A stretch of DNA of 64,000 bases from Stichopus chloronotus (taxonomy: Eukaryota > Echinodermata > Holothuroidea > Aspidochirotida > Stichopodidae). Positions 38,010 through 51,325 of this stretch are shown in pieces. The translations under genes and the position numbers were made by a program. Location of the stretch: assembly GCA_021234535.1 (NCBI GenBank), contig CM037832.1:2959359-3023358 (forward strand), in the 5' to 3' direction. The notes under the pieces were generated by a model that was not told the DNA's origin, made no database searches, and saw only the letters and a list, made by a program, of their open reading frames with translations. Position 1 is the first letter of the stretch, and each line of letters begins with the position of its first letter.

Positions 38010-41000
38010 ATGGCCGCGCCCTTGAGTGAAATTTTGTGGAAAGGGAAAAATAAATGTAGAATTGAAAAGTTGAAGGTTAAACAGGGATCGCATGTATCCG
38101 TTGGAAGTCTGCTAGTGATATGTACAATACTGAAAGAAACTAATGACGGTGAAGGTTCAGAAAATCCACAAATTGAACGGCTAAAATCTTCCTTGGTCGG
38201 AACTGTAGACTGTTTGTATGTTAAAACCGGGCAGACAGTGGATCCGGGGTAGGTTTTCAGGATCGCTTATTTCATAACATATCATATGAATATTGAGTAT
38301 TGGAGGGAACAGAATTTCAAGTCTAGAAAACACTGATATTAAAGTTAACTTGAACGTCTTTTCGTCATTTTACCGAAAACTCCTGGTACAATTGTTGTTT
38401 CGCACAACTAGGTCAAATAATAATAGCATAGAGACCAAGAATACGAGTAACACTAACACAGTAACGACAGAGTATGACGCTGACACTGTAGTTACATAGG
38501 CCTAGCCTAGTGGACTAGTGGGCATCATAATCATATAATTAGTTGTATTGGTGACTGTACTGTTATTCAAGTATCAGGAAAACCCACAAATTGAACTTTT
38601 CAGTCCAGGGGTGGTTGGGGAAGGGTTCCCTCTGTAAATTGCCGTAAAAGAAGAAAAGAACAAAAATCACATTTTGCGGACATGTTGCGACAGACTAAGC
38701 AACATTTTGTTAAAAATGAGTGTTAAATCATTATTGTGGGAGAAAAACGGAGGATTCAAAAGAGAGATGTGTTTTGGAGCAGTGTCAATTTTTGCAGAGA
38801 GAAGAAAGAAACTATGAAACGTACAAGTAAAGAGACTATGTACAAGGCCCTGAATCACCATAAGGGAGCAACATTGGGCTTACACAGTACCACTAGCTTT
38901 CTCCTGAAGGAACTTAGGTTGGGAGACAGGCTCTTCTATATTAATTTAATGTGTATTTTTGGACAACAAAGAAGAAAGTGCACCCTGTGGAGTATACATA
39001 TAAAATTATGCACATAATTCCATTTTTTTTATTTACACGAGACAAGATCACTGACATAAATGACATCCCCCCATGTGCTCTGCACCCAACCTAAAGTGTC
39101 TCCTCTGTCTGAAGGGTACTATTCCCCCTTCCCCTTTTCGTAACCTGGCTGCCTGTTGGTGGAATCCAGCTTAAGTTTTGTGTATTTGTACTTGTGACTT
39201 TGTAATGTAAGAACTTATCCCTGCAGCTACTATGTGTAATGAGCCAATGCCTTTAAGCATTTACCCCCCAAAAAAAGTTTTTCTGGGACACTTAAAACTG
39301 GGGTTCTTTCCCTGGATCCCACCCATTGTGGGCATCAGGATTTCCTTGCTTGGAGAGTTTCAAGTTCTTTGATAGTTTAATCATCTCCCCCCCCCCCTCC
39401 TCCAAAGTTGAAAAGAAATTTATACCACTGGGCACACAAGCCGTCATGTGCTATAAATTGTCCCTGTTTCACATGATTGTAGTGATGCTGATGAAAAAAG
39501 AGATCATAAATTTGGGTAAATGTAAGGTTGTGGAAATAAAGCAAATTCTTGCATTTGATGCTCTGCATTTATAAAGAAGTGAATACATGAAGTGTAAAGA
39601 TGGTTGAACATGGACAGTTTCAGGCATCATCCCACGGAGAAAAAGCAAGATTAGCTTGATGCAACATGAGATTTTCCATATTTAGACCAAGACAAATTCC
39701 AAACAGAGACCAATTTAGCAAAAGATTTCCTATGCCAGATAATATAGTGAAAGGGTGAAGAAAATATCTAAATCATCCTAGTTTAGAAAACACTTTTCCT
39801 AATATTTACCGTAGGACCTTTTTGAAAATGTCCAGGTTTAAATTGTGATTTCCAGGTTTGCTTCTTTTTTTTTGTTTTTAAACCAATAGCCATATTGAGG
39901 TTGGCAATTCTTGCACTAGTGCCTCAGATATGAGGATTGCAATCCAGTGTAACACTGGAGTCTGAATTTATTTCATCAGTGTTACATCACAGCAATATTT
40001 TGTATTTGGTGATTAACATGTACTGTAACAATTTTCTGAGTTTCTTTCAGTAAATTTCATAATTTTTACACAACTTTTCCATTTTGTTGCAGAGGGCTGG
40101 TAATGACCGTAGCACCCTGCAATCATCCAACAGTAATGAAAGACATGTGTGCAGACTGTGGTGCAGATCTACGAGTGTGAGTATACTTTAGGGCAAGGAT
40201 TTAGTACACTTGCCCTTCCTCTGCCCCACCGGACGAGCTGGATGGAACCGTATGTCGGGGTACCCAACCCAGTAACTGAGTGTCCTAGACTTCAGTTGCA
40301 TACAACCAAATTAACCAGTTTCACAATGTTGAGACTGTCACAATCTGTGAATCTGTACCCCCCCCCCCCCCCCAAAGTGAATAGCACAAAATTTTTCAAT
40401 TTTGTCACCTGTGGTTACTATGGATTGGTACACTTGTATTGACATGGCTGTTAGTATTTGTCATGCCTGGATAATTTTTCGGTTCAATGCAACTTTACTG
40501 GATTTCATGTTGCCTGATTGAACTAGAACATTGATCTTGGAATTATTTGGAAAACAAACTTACAAATTGTAGTCATTCACATCATAATCAGAGCCTTAGT
40601 TGTTAAATGACAAAGGGAACTGCTAAGGCACAAATTTCAAATCCAGAAAGAAACTTTATTCAAAAGATAAACAGTCAGTGACAAAGAGACATGGGAGATA
40701 TTGAAAATTACTGATGAAAGTTGCCATAAACTTGCAAGCACACACATAAAAGAAGTCAGTAAGTTCAGGTTTAGTGAAGGATTTAAGGCCACATTGTCAT
40801 CATTTAAATGTAACAATTTGTTGTTACCTTGCCATTTTTGATGTTTTGTAAGACTGACACCATCATAAGACTGTTGTATCACTATCATGTGGCAACTGGC
40901 AAGGTCATTTGAAAACTGCTTCTTTTCTAATGAATCCAGGAAGTTTATCTGTCACCTAAACATGTACTTCCAACTTCCATGTGTGAATCTTTGCATAAAG

Positions 41001-44000
41001 TGTGAACCTCTCAGCTGTCCTCCACTAATCACAAGTTTCCTTTTGGTAACCACCAGATCTCAGGGAAAACCAGGGGAACGCACCCAGCATGCTGCTGCCT
41101 CTGTTGCCATGGTGCACAACATCCCGGAGTTGCATGTCAGTAAGGAGGTGAGTCAACAGTGGCGCTACAAACAGTGTACATATTGTGATGTTTTGGATCA
41201 TTAAAAGCACCTAATGGTTACTTGCAGAATTAAAGGGGCTCATTGTGTTGATATTGATAGGTTTGTGAGGTTTCTGTAGGGTACAGACACATGGCAATGC
41301 TTGTAATTAGCATAATCACTCAAGTTTCACATCCGATAGTTACGAAAAGTGCAAAAATTTTGGATTTTTGACCCTGATTTCTACTGGATGTGTGCGTATG
41401 AATAAGTGCTAATGTGAAAAGTGTCAGTCATGAATTTTCACAAACAAAATCATTAATTACTCGCTCAGTAATGTTCCTTTTTGTGTAACACGTGCGGATC
41501 CCCTAAGTTTAACTATTTGTCGGTAGTGTGTGAAGGAAACTTGACAGATTAAGGAAAGTTTATTGAGTTTCACAAATCAACTCAACGAGCCTTGTTAAAC
41601 GTTGCAGTGAACAATAAAATGTGTCGTTTTTCATTATTTGCATTCAGCAGTGACTGTAAAAATGGTTTGTAGCACTTGCAAGAAATTTTGTTAATGCTTT
41701 TGACAAATTCTCTTAGCTCCATATTGGGTCTACTTTTTGCATTGTGCATTTGGACTCTTCCATAAAGGCCTGTTGCGGGCATTTGATGATTCCTCTTGAT
41801 ACTTTTCTTTCTGAAATGGACTGAAAATGAAGTTTTCTTCATTTTTTGCCTGCTCAGCAAACAGGCCTATATACCTATATACAGACAGCTCTCATTTGAA
41901 GCAGTAATAGTAGTGCTTAGAGAAGTGTCTGGCTGTCATTTTCCATATAAAGAAAAATACATAACATGCTCACTACCTAGCAATATTTTGTATTGAGAAC
42001 AAAACTGACACAGTTCCTGCAGGTACTTTTTTTTTTTGTGCAATTGAGACTTGACTCTTCAAACTGGTACAAAATAATCTGTCACCTTACACAGGCATTG
42101 GACGACAAATTTTCTCAAAGCAAACACTCTATTGCTATTTTTAGGTTGCCTATGAGTTGGCCCAACTTGACGTGCAGTCACTCTTGAGAAACAGGAAATT
42201 GGTACTCATCGTAGATCTTGACCAGACAGTCATACATACCACGATGAGGAACGTTAAAACAAACCTGCCGGTGAGTATGGTGTTCAGTTTTGGTTCCACA
42301 TCCCCATTGTCATTGTTGGTGGTGCATTCACATACACTGCATCCATTTTCTGAATCACTGCCAACTGAACTGACTTCATATCTGGTATGTTGATGGTACA
42401 TAACTCATTAGGAGACATAGATGCCAAGGTGAGTGAGTGGCTGGGAGTGAGATATAGTAAAGTGATTCATGATGAGCGTGGAGCGCAAAGTCCCTTCAAC
42501 CACGGTCCAGGGCCTGTCTTAGGGTCCTGGAAGCTCTGGACTTCCAGAAGCTCTCTGGTGCAATCTGAACCTTATTTATTACCCATTTCTGCTGAATCTG
42601 ATGACCATAAGTTTTGGAAAGATTACTTGAATGTAGTCATATAAAGGCAACAAAACCAACTTTACACAAATAGCTTTTATGGTTTTTCCTAATGCTGACA
42701 ATTATTCCATGCATAAATTTAAGACTGCAGACTTACATGGGTTGCTGGTAAATTGCCTCAGAAATTCATGATACATCTGTTATTAGGCAACTGGAAAATA
42801 TGGCAATGAGCATCAGTAACTGATCTCTTATCTATATTAACTGGATTGGCTACTCACTCAGCCAACCTCCAGTGTAGCCCCCGAAGTGTGTTACCGGCCA
42901 TGTTTGTTCACTCAAAGGAGTAATTTTCGGTGGGCGTCATAACGAAGATCTGTTCCACTAATCCAGTTAATGTAGAGATCAGTGTATCCAAAAGAGTTCA
43001 GCACATGTACAGAGTAACAACATTAGAAACATTTTGTATGGCACTTGTGTACCTGCGAGAGTTCGTTAATGGACAGGGACTCCAGTGTGTGCATATGCAT
43101 AGCAACAAATATAGTTACATATATTCAGGTTAGTGCAAGCATGCAATACATGTGGTGTTGCAGGATATGTTTGGACTTCACATCGGCAATTTCAGGCGAA
43201 ATCAGGTACTATTTTACTTTTCTCTCCAGATACAGCTGTGAAAGCGTGTAATTGTGTTAGCTGAGTGTGTGAGCATGAGATATGACTCTGAGGTGTGTGA
43301 CACACTTTTTGTTACTTGCCAAAGGCATGAATATATGTGTTCAAATAAGGAAATAGTTGTCTGGGTGGACTTCACTTGCAGGATCTTCACCCTAGTTGGT
43401 GAAGGTCACAGATAATCTGAGATCGACAATACAAATTTGCCCAAATGTTATGAAAATACTCAGGTCTCAGGTGATGTATTACCTGCACAATACACCAAAT
43501 ACAACAAAACTTTATGCATAGGGACAGAAAAGGACATTTCAGAAGGCATTCTAAAATGCATGTTTTGTGTTTGCACATGGATCAGCAATTGTTAAAGGAG
43601 AGGGGTGGGAGCAGGGGATGCTTATTGGGGAATTTTCCATGGAAAGATGTGGAATTGTGGAGACCATTTTAAGTGTACAACAACTGTACTTTTGATGAAA
43701 AGGAATGAATTTTCACAAAGTAAACTGGATCATTATTTGCCATATTTCTTCCAAGGGTGTACATCATTTTCAACTGATGGGTCTGCCATGGTATCACACC
43801 AAGATTCGCCCTGGTTGCAAGAAGTTCCTGGAGAAGCTCTCAGAGAGTTTTCAACTTCACATTTTTACGATGGGATCCAGACCGTATGCTCACACTGTGG
43901 CCAGAATCTTGGATCCAGATAAGAAACTCTTTGCTGACAGAATTCTGTCCAGGGACGAATGTTTCGACCCAAACTCGAAAACGGCAAACTTGAGGTACCT

Positions 44001-46971
44001 TGTGTATTTTCTTGCGATCATGACCATTTATCATGTATTGCTGAGAGGGATTGGGCTTTTATAAAGGCAATGGTGCTAATTTTACAGCAACTATTTCAAA
44101 AGATCTGAAGTCCAGAAGAAAAAACAGACTGGATGAATGTGTGAGATTTTCCCAGGGAAAATTGCTTTTTAAGGTAAAAGTCTCTTACCCATGCTTCTCT
44201 TGCCCATTGTATAACAGGTGTTGCTCTCCAAGAAACCTGCCTTGCGTGTCCTGGGTTTTTTAAAAGGCGTTTACAGTTCGATAGCCAGATCAGATTCCCA
44301 GGGTGCACCGAAATGAAATTTGGACAGCAAGGATTCAATGGCACATGTCACAATACTGAGTTTGCATTTTGTTTCTGTTGATGTTCGGGCATTAAAGTGC
44401 AGCAGGGGAGGGAGGAAGCATCTAATCACAAATCATTGAAACAAAGAGGCATCTTTATATGCAGTTTAGGACTACATTTTTAACTTCTCACATGCTCAGA
44501 TTGATGTGATTTTGTTTTTTAATTTCATGTCTTTCTGGGGGCGGGACAAAATTTTTGAAATTTTTCAGAGGGCAGTCCCCTCCACTATGGGCTTGGGAGT
44601 TGGATATTCAAGTAGAAGTTGGATATTCTCTAGTAGACAACATTTTAAATGTTTTGCAACCATCCATTGAGCAAGGCTGCTCTCAATATCAAAAGAATAT
44701 GATCCCATCATGTTACGAAATGAGGGCAAAGAGTATAGACTTCATTAAGTTATGTATAACCTACTATTCACACTCCTGGGCAAAGTGTTCTATCAAAAGT
44801 GAGGGAGAGCTCTTTCTATTATTTTCATAATGTAGTATCCCTATCCATCTCATGTCTCATTTATTTTTTTTCCTACCATCTTCACCTCAATGACCAGTGC
44901 AGTAGCAGAGATATCAACTGTCTTTCATATCAGTGGATTATTTTGCTTGCTTCTCACTTTCAATTTAAGCTCCATATTCCCGACTGGTGATCACATGGTC
45001 TGCATCATCGACGATAGGGAAGATGTCTGGAACTTTGCTCCAAACCTGATTCATGTCAAACCTTACCAGTATTTTGGAGACACAGAGGACATCAACATCC
45101 CTCCTGGACTATTCCCTAAAGGCAATCAGTTCGGTTCAATCCCGGATGAGACAAAGATGGGTCCTACGGCAGGAGAAACCCCGGAGGAGGAATCGGACAA
45201 AACGGCAGTTGGAAAGCCAGAGATCAAACCAGCTGCAGTTGAGAAGATGGTTAAACCACAAGAAACTGAGGTGCCCTTTGAGGCCAAAGTGGTGTCAGGA
45301 ACTTTGCCAAAATATGAAGAGAAAAATCAACTAGACAAAAAGGTACAATTGTGCCAACAAAAGGATGATGACTCTGCTGCTGATGTACAAGGTCAGGAGG
45401 ATGATGTAAGAGCAGATAGCACGACAGAAGAGGAAGGTGTCTATGTGAAGGAGGAGGTGATCTCAAAGAACATTAACAATAATGAAGCAGTGAACAAAGA
45501 TTGCAGGGAGGGTAAAGAAAACAAAGCAGGAGATGTGGCCAGTGAAAGTGTAATAGGCACCAGCGAAGTAAGCAGCAGCACAACGGGAGAAGAGGACAAT
45601 GGCTCAGCAGCTGTGAATTCACGGACGGAAAAAGTTACAGGTGCAGAGGAGGAAGAGAAAGATTTAGAATCAAAGCAAAGTGGGCAGGATAGACCAGACA
45701 AGGTTCAGAGTACTCAGGATGGTCCAAGCAGAGGGATGCAGGGTAAAACGGTGACCGAGAATACCAGAGAGAAACAAAAGGATGGTGAGAGCAGAGAGCA
45801 AGATGTGAAGGAAACAGTCAAAGAGGATGAGGAAGAAGAGAAATGTGACAAGGGAGAGGTAACTTCTAGCAAAACAGTAGAAAATGAGGAAGACTGCCCC
45901 GATGATTATCTCCTTTATTTGGAAGAAATTCTCTTCAAGGTACACAAGAAGTTTTTCACTGTCCACGATCATTTCACCATGAAGAAAAAAGACTTTGTTC
46001 CAGATGTTAAGGTCATCGTCCCTTCACTCCGTAAGAAGGTTCTAGTTGGCGTCAGAATCACTTTCTCGGGAGTGTTCCCCAGAAATTTACCTCCAGAGAG
46101 GTACAGACTGTGGAATGTTGCAATTTCCCTAGGAGCCTCAGTCTCCAAGGACTTTGTGCCAAAGTCAAAAGAAAACGACAACAGTATGTGGACTACACAT
46201 GTTATAGCAGCCAAACCAGGGACCTCAAAGGTTCACATGGCAAGGAAGAGTCACAAGGTACAAGTGGTGACCCCGCAGTGGTTGTTAGCCTGCTGGGAAA
46301 GGTGGGAACAGGTGGATGAGCGGCTGTTTCAGTTGCCAAAGTCCCCCACATCACAGAGCACCTCTGGAAGTGGGAGGAGCACACCCGCAAGCGAAAGCGA
46401 ACCACTCACCGTTTCAAAGACGTCAGTTGGCGGGAAGAAGCAAGTCACCATTCCAGAGAGAACCAAACCAAGCAAGACTCAGGCTGGCAATAATAATGAT
46501 AATGGGAACAATTCCAATCAGTTACCATTGACATTTTGTGAGGACTATAATCCCTTGTACAGCATTTCAGCTCAGGAAATCAAAGCGATGGACAAAGAAG
46601 TGGAGGACATATTCGGTGAGTCTAGCAGCAGCAGCGACAACAGTGATTCTGAGGAGATGGGGGAGGAACTGTCCATTGACAGTCCTTCCGGTCAGAGCCT
46701 GGGCAGCATAACGCAAGAGCTACCCTCGTCCAGCGACGAGAGCCTCACCGCGGAGAGCCCACGGGGATGGAAACGAAAGAGAGAAGACGGAAGCGGGAGC
46801 TCAGAATCCGAGGACGGTGCACAGGATGGCTGCGACGAAGACAGCAATTCACCACCGAGCGACGATAACTGGACGACTGACGAGGAGAGAGATGAGATGG
46901 CTGATGCCATTGATGATTTGCTGACCTACAGTACAACAGCGAGAAGTTTCAGCACACATATGCCCAAATGA
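38010..46971 (+). CDS. CTDP1: RNA polymerase II C-terminal domain phosphatase FCP1, complete (six exons)
   Basis: This TFIIF-stimulated phosphatase removes phosphate from the heptad-repeat tail of RNA polymerase II, recycling the enzyme. Exons are 38010-38248, 40093-40176, 41057-41147, 42145-42270, 43756-43994 and 44970-46971; phases join without a break into about 926 residues (human protein about 961). The ATG at 38010 sits in a good context (CAAAATGG) and matches the family N-terminus. The N-terminal lipoyl/biotinyl-like fold spans exons 1-2 (VKQGSHVSVGSLL, VGTVDCL, GQTVDPG). The catalytic DLDQT motif is in exon 4 (IVDLDQTVIHTT). The FCPH domain continues in exon 5 (MGSRPYAHTVARILDP, ILSRDEC) and exon 6 (IIDDREDVWNFAPNLI). 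A long acidic low-complexity linker follows, then a BRCT domain (VLVGVRITFSGVFPRN to TPQWLLACWERW). The acidic C-terminus (DEERDEMADAIDDLL) resembles the TFIIF-binding tail. The acceptors of exons 5 and 6 end in AAG rather than CAG. Confidence 0.97.
39387..40373. repeat. Poly-C tracts in CTDP1 intron 1
   Basis: There are runs of 11 C at 39387-39397 and 16 C at 40358-40373 in the flanks of exon 2 (40093-40176). They are part of a window-wide set of long C or G runs. Confidence 0.9.
41230..41598 (+). mobile_element. TTAA-flanked miniature inverted-repeat element (copy 3, 369 bp)
   Basis: TTAA is at both edges (41230-41233 and 41595-41598). The left terminus AAGGGGCTCATTGTGTTGA and the reverse complement of the right terminus TCAACTCAACGAGCCTTG pair over about 18 bp. 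It is the same length as the copy at 7969-8337 and shares blocks such as GGCAATGCTTGTAATTAGCA and GTGAAAAGTGTC. It lies in CTDP1 intron 3, and there is no coding frame. Confidence 0.8.
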
Positions 46972-48169
46972 GCAAAGAACAATGTAAGGGATCTATGATT
47001 AGCCATTCGAACTGAATCATTCTTAGTTATTACCCTGGGGTACTGTGAAGGTGGGGAAGGGGGCAGGCATGAGTGAAAAGTCAGCCTTCCATGAAAAAGA
47101 GACTCCCTGAGCACATGGAAGTGTGTGACATGTGTAACTGTAGCTATAACCTGCAGTAGAAGAGTGCAATAGTCATTTTTCGCATCATTTTGTTTTATCT
47201 TGTATTCTGAATATTGTGGCAGTGTTGTCGAGGATTTGCTTCAAATGATGTATGCTTTATACTGTACATGGCAAATTGTACTTCCTTCACAAGCAAAATA
47301 TAAAAGAAATTTGAGATTTCTCTCATATTAGAATTGACCCATTCGAGCTCTCACTTGAATACTTCAAAACAAGGACCAAAGTAATTCTCAAAGAGTTTGT
47401 CATGTCTTCAATTGCCGTTTGTGTGGAGTGCATTTAAAGGTGAAGTCAAACACTGCACAATCTACTTTAAAGGTTATGATAAGATTAAAACACACTCTGA
47501 AGTCTGATAGTTTCATCTGATGGTATGATAGCGAGACCATGACAACGAGAAACTGTCTCGAATGGGATCATGGGTCAGCTCGGTCAAGAGCTTAGAATGG
47601 TTTCAAATGCACAGGAAAATAAGGGACAGTTCTCTGTCAAAAAGACAAAAATATCTGTCCCTGTTTTACATCATGAACCACATTTGAAATGGTTTCATTG
47701 CAAATTATTTTGCTCATATGCTAGTCAGTGCAATGCTCATTTATTCCATTTTCCTTTCCTTGAAACGTAAGCCCACCCATTTGTATTCGGTCAATGTTTG
47801 GGTCATCCAGTAGTGACTAAGTTGGCAAGTATGCTGGAGCATTTAATCAACAAGATCTTTCAATGTGTATTTTAAAGTAAATTACTGGCAATAATTATGT
47901 TCTTTGAGGCCAATGTTCTCAAACCAAGGAGAAAGGAACCACGTTGTTACATTGCTGATGTTCAAATTTATTAATTTTTGCAGGAGGCAGCATTATTTGC
48001 AATGCAAAATTCACCACTATACTTTCCCTAAATATTGTGTTATGAACTGCATTTTGTCCTTTTTTTAAAGAGTTCCAACAAAAAAAAAAAAAAAAAAAGG
48101 AGAGGTGGCAGCAGGGTGACGTGACTGAAGATCTTACCTCAGATCACAAGAAATAAGATTGGTTGAAAT
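46972..48169. other. Downstream of CTDP1; probable 3' UTR and intergenic DNA
   Basis: No coding exon was recognised. An ATTAAA-type signal lies near 47485. The first canonical AATAAA I noticed is farther away, at 49129-49134. A run of about 18 A lies at 48081-48099. The exact transcript end cannot be fixed. Confidence 0.4.
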
Positions 48170-48430
48170 CAGTGTTCACATTAAGGAATTGAACCTGGTA
48201 GGGAAATCCCTCTCCAAAAAGAATTTTGGGAGGGATTTTCAGAATCAAGGAGTAAGTTGCCCCCTTGCAAAAATTCTGTTGCAAATTATTGCGTGTATTT
48301 GTAATTGTAGCTTCGACCCGAGCAGTGGAAAAGTGTGCGGGATCTTTCCACGTAAGATTTATCTTTGTGCGGGGATTTAGGAGGCAAATGTGGGATTCAC
48401 ACAGTCCTGTGCCTCAGTGACAGCACAGGT
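48170..48430 (+). mobile_element. hAT-like miniature element, copy 1 (degraded)
   Basis: This stretch aligns by eye with the better copy at 51996-52252: shared AAGGAATTGA-CCTGG-AGGGAA, TTTTGGGAGGGATTTTC, GTAATTGTAGCT and GGGATTCAC blocks in the same order and orientation. The left end CAGTGTTCACATTAAGG is close to the other copy's terminus; the right end is more diverged. Flanking 8-mers (TTGAAATC and TTGACATG) agree at 6 of 8 positions if the boundary is shifted by one base. Confidence 0.7.
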
Positions 48431-49361
48431 TGACATGTCCAGATGGTTAATGATTAAGCATACCCTTTCCATTTTCCATACGTGCAGATCAAACTCGATA
48501 CTCATGGCTAATCAGGATTCCTCATCACCTATAGTATGAAATTATCACAGATTCGGTGCCTAGTTTTGAACACTACTTTATGGAAAGAATTTTTTAACAT
48601 GTATCTTTTTATTACAGATTTTAAGGAAAGCTGTATCTATATATAAAGTACAGATATGAGTGAAGAGATGTCATATTTTAACCTCCAAAGTCCAATAATT
48701 CACATAAAATGAAAAGGATAAATGCATTCTAATATACTGCAATTTTAACGTGTCAGTTGAGAGGTCATAAGCTTTTAGCATGTTTGCTAGACCAAACATT
48801 GTTTTACACTCTGTCAACTTTTATGTGGTAATTTCTGGGTCATGATTTCTTGACTTACAGTATAACATTTTGTGAGATGAGTCTCTAACAATTTTTGTGA
48901 GAGTTTTCAGTGGGTTGATTTCATAGTGAGAATTCTACAGTATGTCTCAAACAAGACTAAGCAATAGTGAGTTTTTATGAACTTAACTCACTAAAGCAGG
49001 AAAATTTTATGATTTGTATATCTATACATCAAGTAGAAAATTCTTGTCTTAAAGTTTCTGTCATTAATCCAAAGAACTTTTGTTTATACCTAAAAGAGAT
49101 TGCAATGTTTTCTTTGCGTTATTTTGTAAATAAAGTGAAAACAATTTTTAAAGTATGCATACACGTCTTTATTCCGTGCATTTCAGAAAATTCCAACACT
49201 AAAGTTAGGAACAAAACGAAGAGTTTGACCTGATAGCAGCTTCATTCCACCAAAACAAAATCTTGCTATTGCTTCCCTGGGAGTTACCATTAACAGCCTC
49301 TAGGTATCATTAACACCATGAATTGTTGTGGTTACGAAGAAGTAAGACCATAACTTTAGAG

Positions 49362-49731
49362 CAGGGGTGGCCAACGTTTCACCCACACGCCAAATGCAGC
49401 CCACGAGGAAGCACATGGTGTGGCCCACATTCCCCCTTTTGAGCAGAAGTAACAATTAAAAGCAATAAGTAAAATAAAACAACACACCACTGATTTGATG
49501 TTTTTTCCATCAAATCAGCGGTGTATCGTTTCATCTTATTATCTGGACGTGCTTCGTAGAACATTCGGAATATTATCCACAATAAGTAAAATATACAAAC
49601 CAATGGAGCAAACAAAGATATAATCCACATAAATACTTGACTGATAACTGATATATTTTGTCAAATCCTACCCTCACCACGTCCAAACCATGCAATGCAG
49701 CCCCTTGATTGCAAAAGGTTGGCCACTCTTG
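49362..49731 (+). mobile_element. hAT-like miniature element with 18-bp terminal inverted repeats
   Basis: The left end CAGGGGTGGCCAACGTTT and the reverse complement of the right end, CAAGAGTGGCCAACCTTT, match at 15 of 18 positions. An internal hairpin is formed by CACCACTGATTTGATG (ending at 49500) and CATCAAATCAGCGGTG (from 49508). The flanking 8-mers CTTTAGAG and TTAAACAG agree only partly, but both fit the nTnnnnAn pattern typical of hAT targets. No reading frame for a transposase is present. Confidence 0.75.
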
Positions 49732-51325
49732 TTAAACAGCATTTAGTGTACAATCTTCACAGGATCAGTGTATTTGTTCTGGCTGTAACTCTGCAAAGAA
49801 TGGTTTGTCTTTAAAACAGAAATGAAAGAATGGTGGCTCAGTATATCATCATGTGTTTATCCAGTGAGGGTGCTTGTGCTGTACAGCAAAAAGCAGTACA
49901 CTGTGTGTCTTCACACTTTCATTGTACCATGAACTTTGAAATTAAATGCCAACTGCTACATACAGCAACTTGATTCTACTACTACTTCTCAATAATAAGA
50001 AGAACCAAAATGAGTAGAGCCAAGATCTCACTAACTGCTACCTGTATATATCTGACAATTTTGACAAACCAGTTGGACATGTATACAGGGATTTAGGTAG
50101 ACTTGCAGGAAGCATATATGTTATAGGTTGCCCCTTTCTTGCAGTACTAACGGTTGGACATGTGGGACTGTGAAGGTTGTATGACACCATTCTCATGTCT
50201 TCTTCCATTCCATTGTCTTTTATCAACTCTTAAAAGAATATCAGTATAATTTTGGTTGTGCTGCATATTTATGAACCTGGATTCATTTACATGCATAATA
50301 CTGGCAACTTTCCAAATTCTGACTGGTAAAATATTGCAAGAATTGGCACTTCCAAAATTTTATGTGACAAATGATGTGACTGGCAGACACTGGACTCTTG
50401 TATGAAAGAAACCAAAATGAAACTATAGGTGATCTGGTTTCTCAGCAATAAAAGATACCATACCCTCTGCCTCCTTTTAATGTGAATCTGCACACATTAT
50501 GTCTGCATTGTGACACGGAAAAATGTTGACAAATTTGTCAAAGAATAAACCTTGATTTGTCTTTAACAAAGTGGTGGAAATGGGCATCTTTGAAATAAGC
50601 CAGGCACACACTGGGGTATGATGTATTAAGCACTTACAGGTAAGCAGTCTTGCCCCCTGACACAATGTTCATACTGTACCCCCTCCCACAAGATTAACTA
50701 GGATTTAGATTAACTAGGATTTCCTAAGCTGCCCAGGAAAGCTTGGTCTGCTCAGGGAGAAAACAGATTTCCACACCTGCACTCCCACAGACTTGATAAG
50801 GTTTACTAAACCAACATCTTCTGCCGTTTCCAAAGAAATTGCCAATGATCACTACAACTGAATGGATCTCAACAACTGAGCACTTACAACAAAGCACCTG
50901 CGTCTAGACTCTACTGGTGATCGTTTGTTTTCCCATGGATTGACTCTGGTGCTACTTTCATAAAAAGTATGTAATGGCAAATGTCTCTCACGTTAAATCA
51001 ATTAACATACTAACTGGTTGAGTCAACATTTGTCACAAATTTCACACAAAATGTAGGCCATCTATTTTCACCAGCCTTTTTAAGTAAGACGCTACTGCAA
51101 ATTACGAAATCCTCTGTCCCATCTGTGCAATAACGCATTCACTTCAGTGTCCACCACTGATCTCAAGCTTGAGGAGTATTGACACCCAGAGATTAGAAAT
51201 TGTTCCAATATCTGCACACATGTAGCCATCTTGACAGCGAGTGCTCCTTTCAAAGACATACTGGTCACTAGGCCCTCCAGGCATCCATTTTGTAAGTTTA
51301 CAGCCAATCTTCCAAAGAACCAACT
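49732..51325. other. Intergenic DNA between CTDP1 and MRPS17 ends
   Basis: The genes on either side point towards each other. Nothing recognisable lies in the stretch beyond short motif-free frames, and no polyadenylation signal for MRPS17 was assigned. Confidence 0.4.

Noticed and set aside
42390..42644. 85-codon frame in CTDP1 intron 4.
   Set aside because: Exons 4 and 5 of CTDP1 join directly in phase 0, leaving no place for it; the frame has no domain.
44890..44969. Apparent 5' extension of the last CTDP1 frame beginning at 44890.
   Set aside because: The acceptor at 44969 (pyrimidine tract then TTTAAG) joins exon 5 in phase and yields the conserved FPTGDHMVCIIDD; the upstream codons are intron.
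45441..45972. Minus-strand frames of 86 and 100 codons rich in Ser and Leu.
   Set aside because: They are antisense to the acidic linker of CTDP1 exon 6; the composition follows from the Glu/Lys-rich codons on the other strand.
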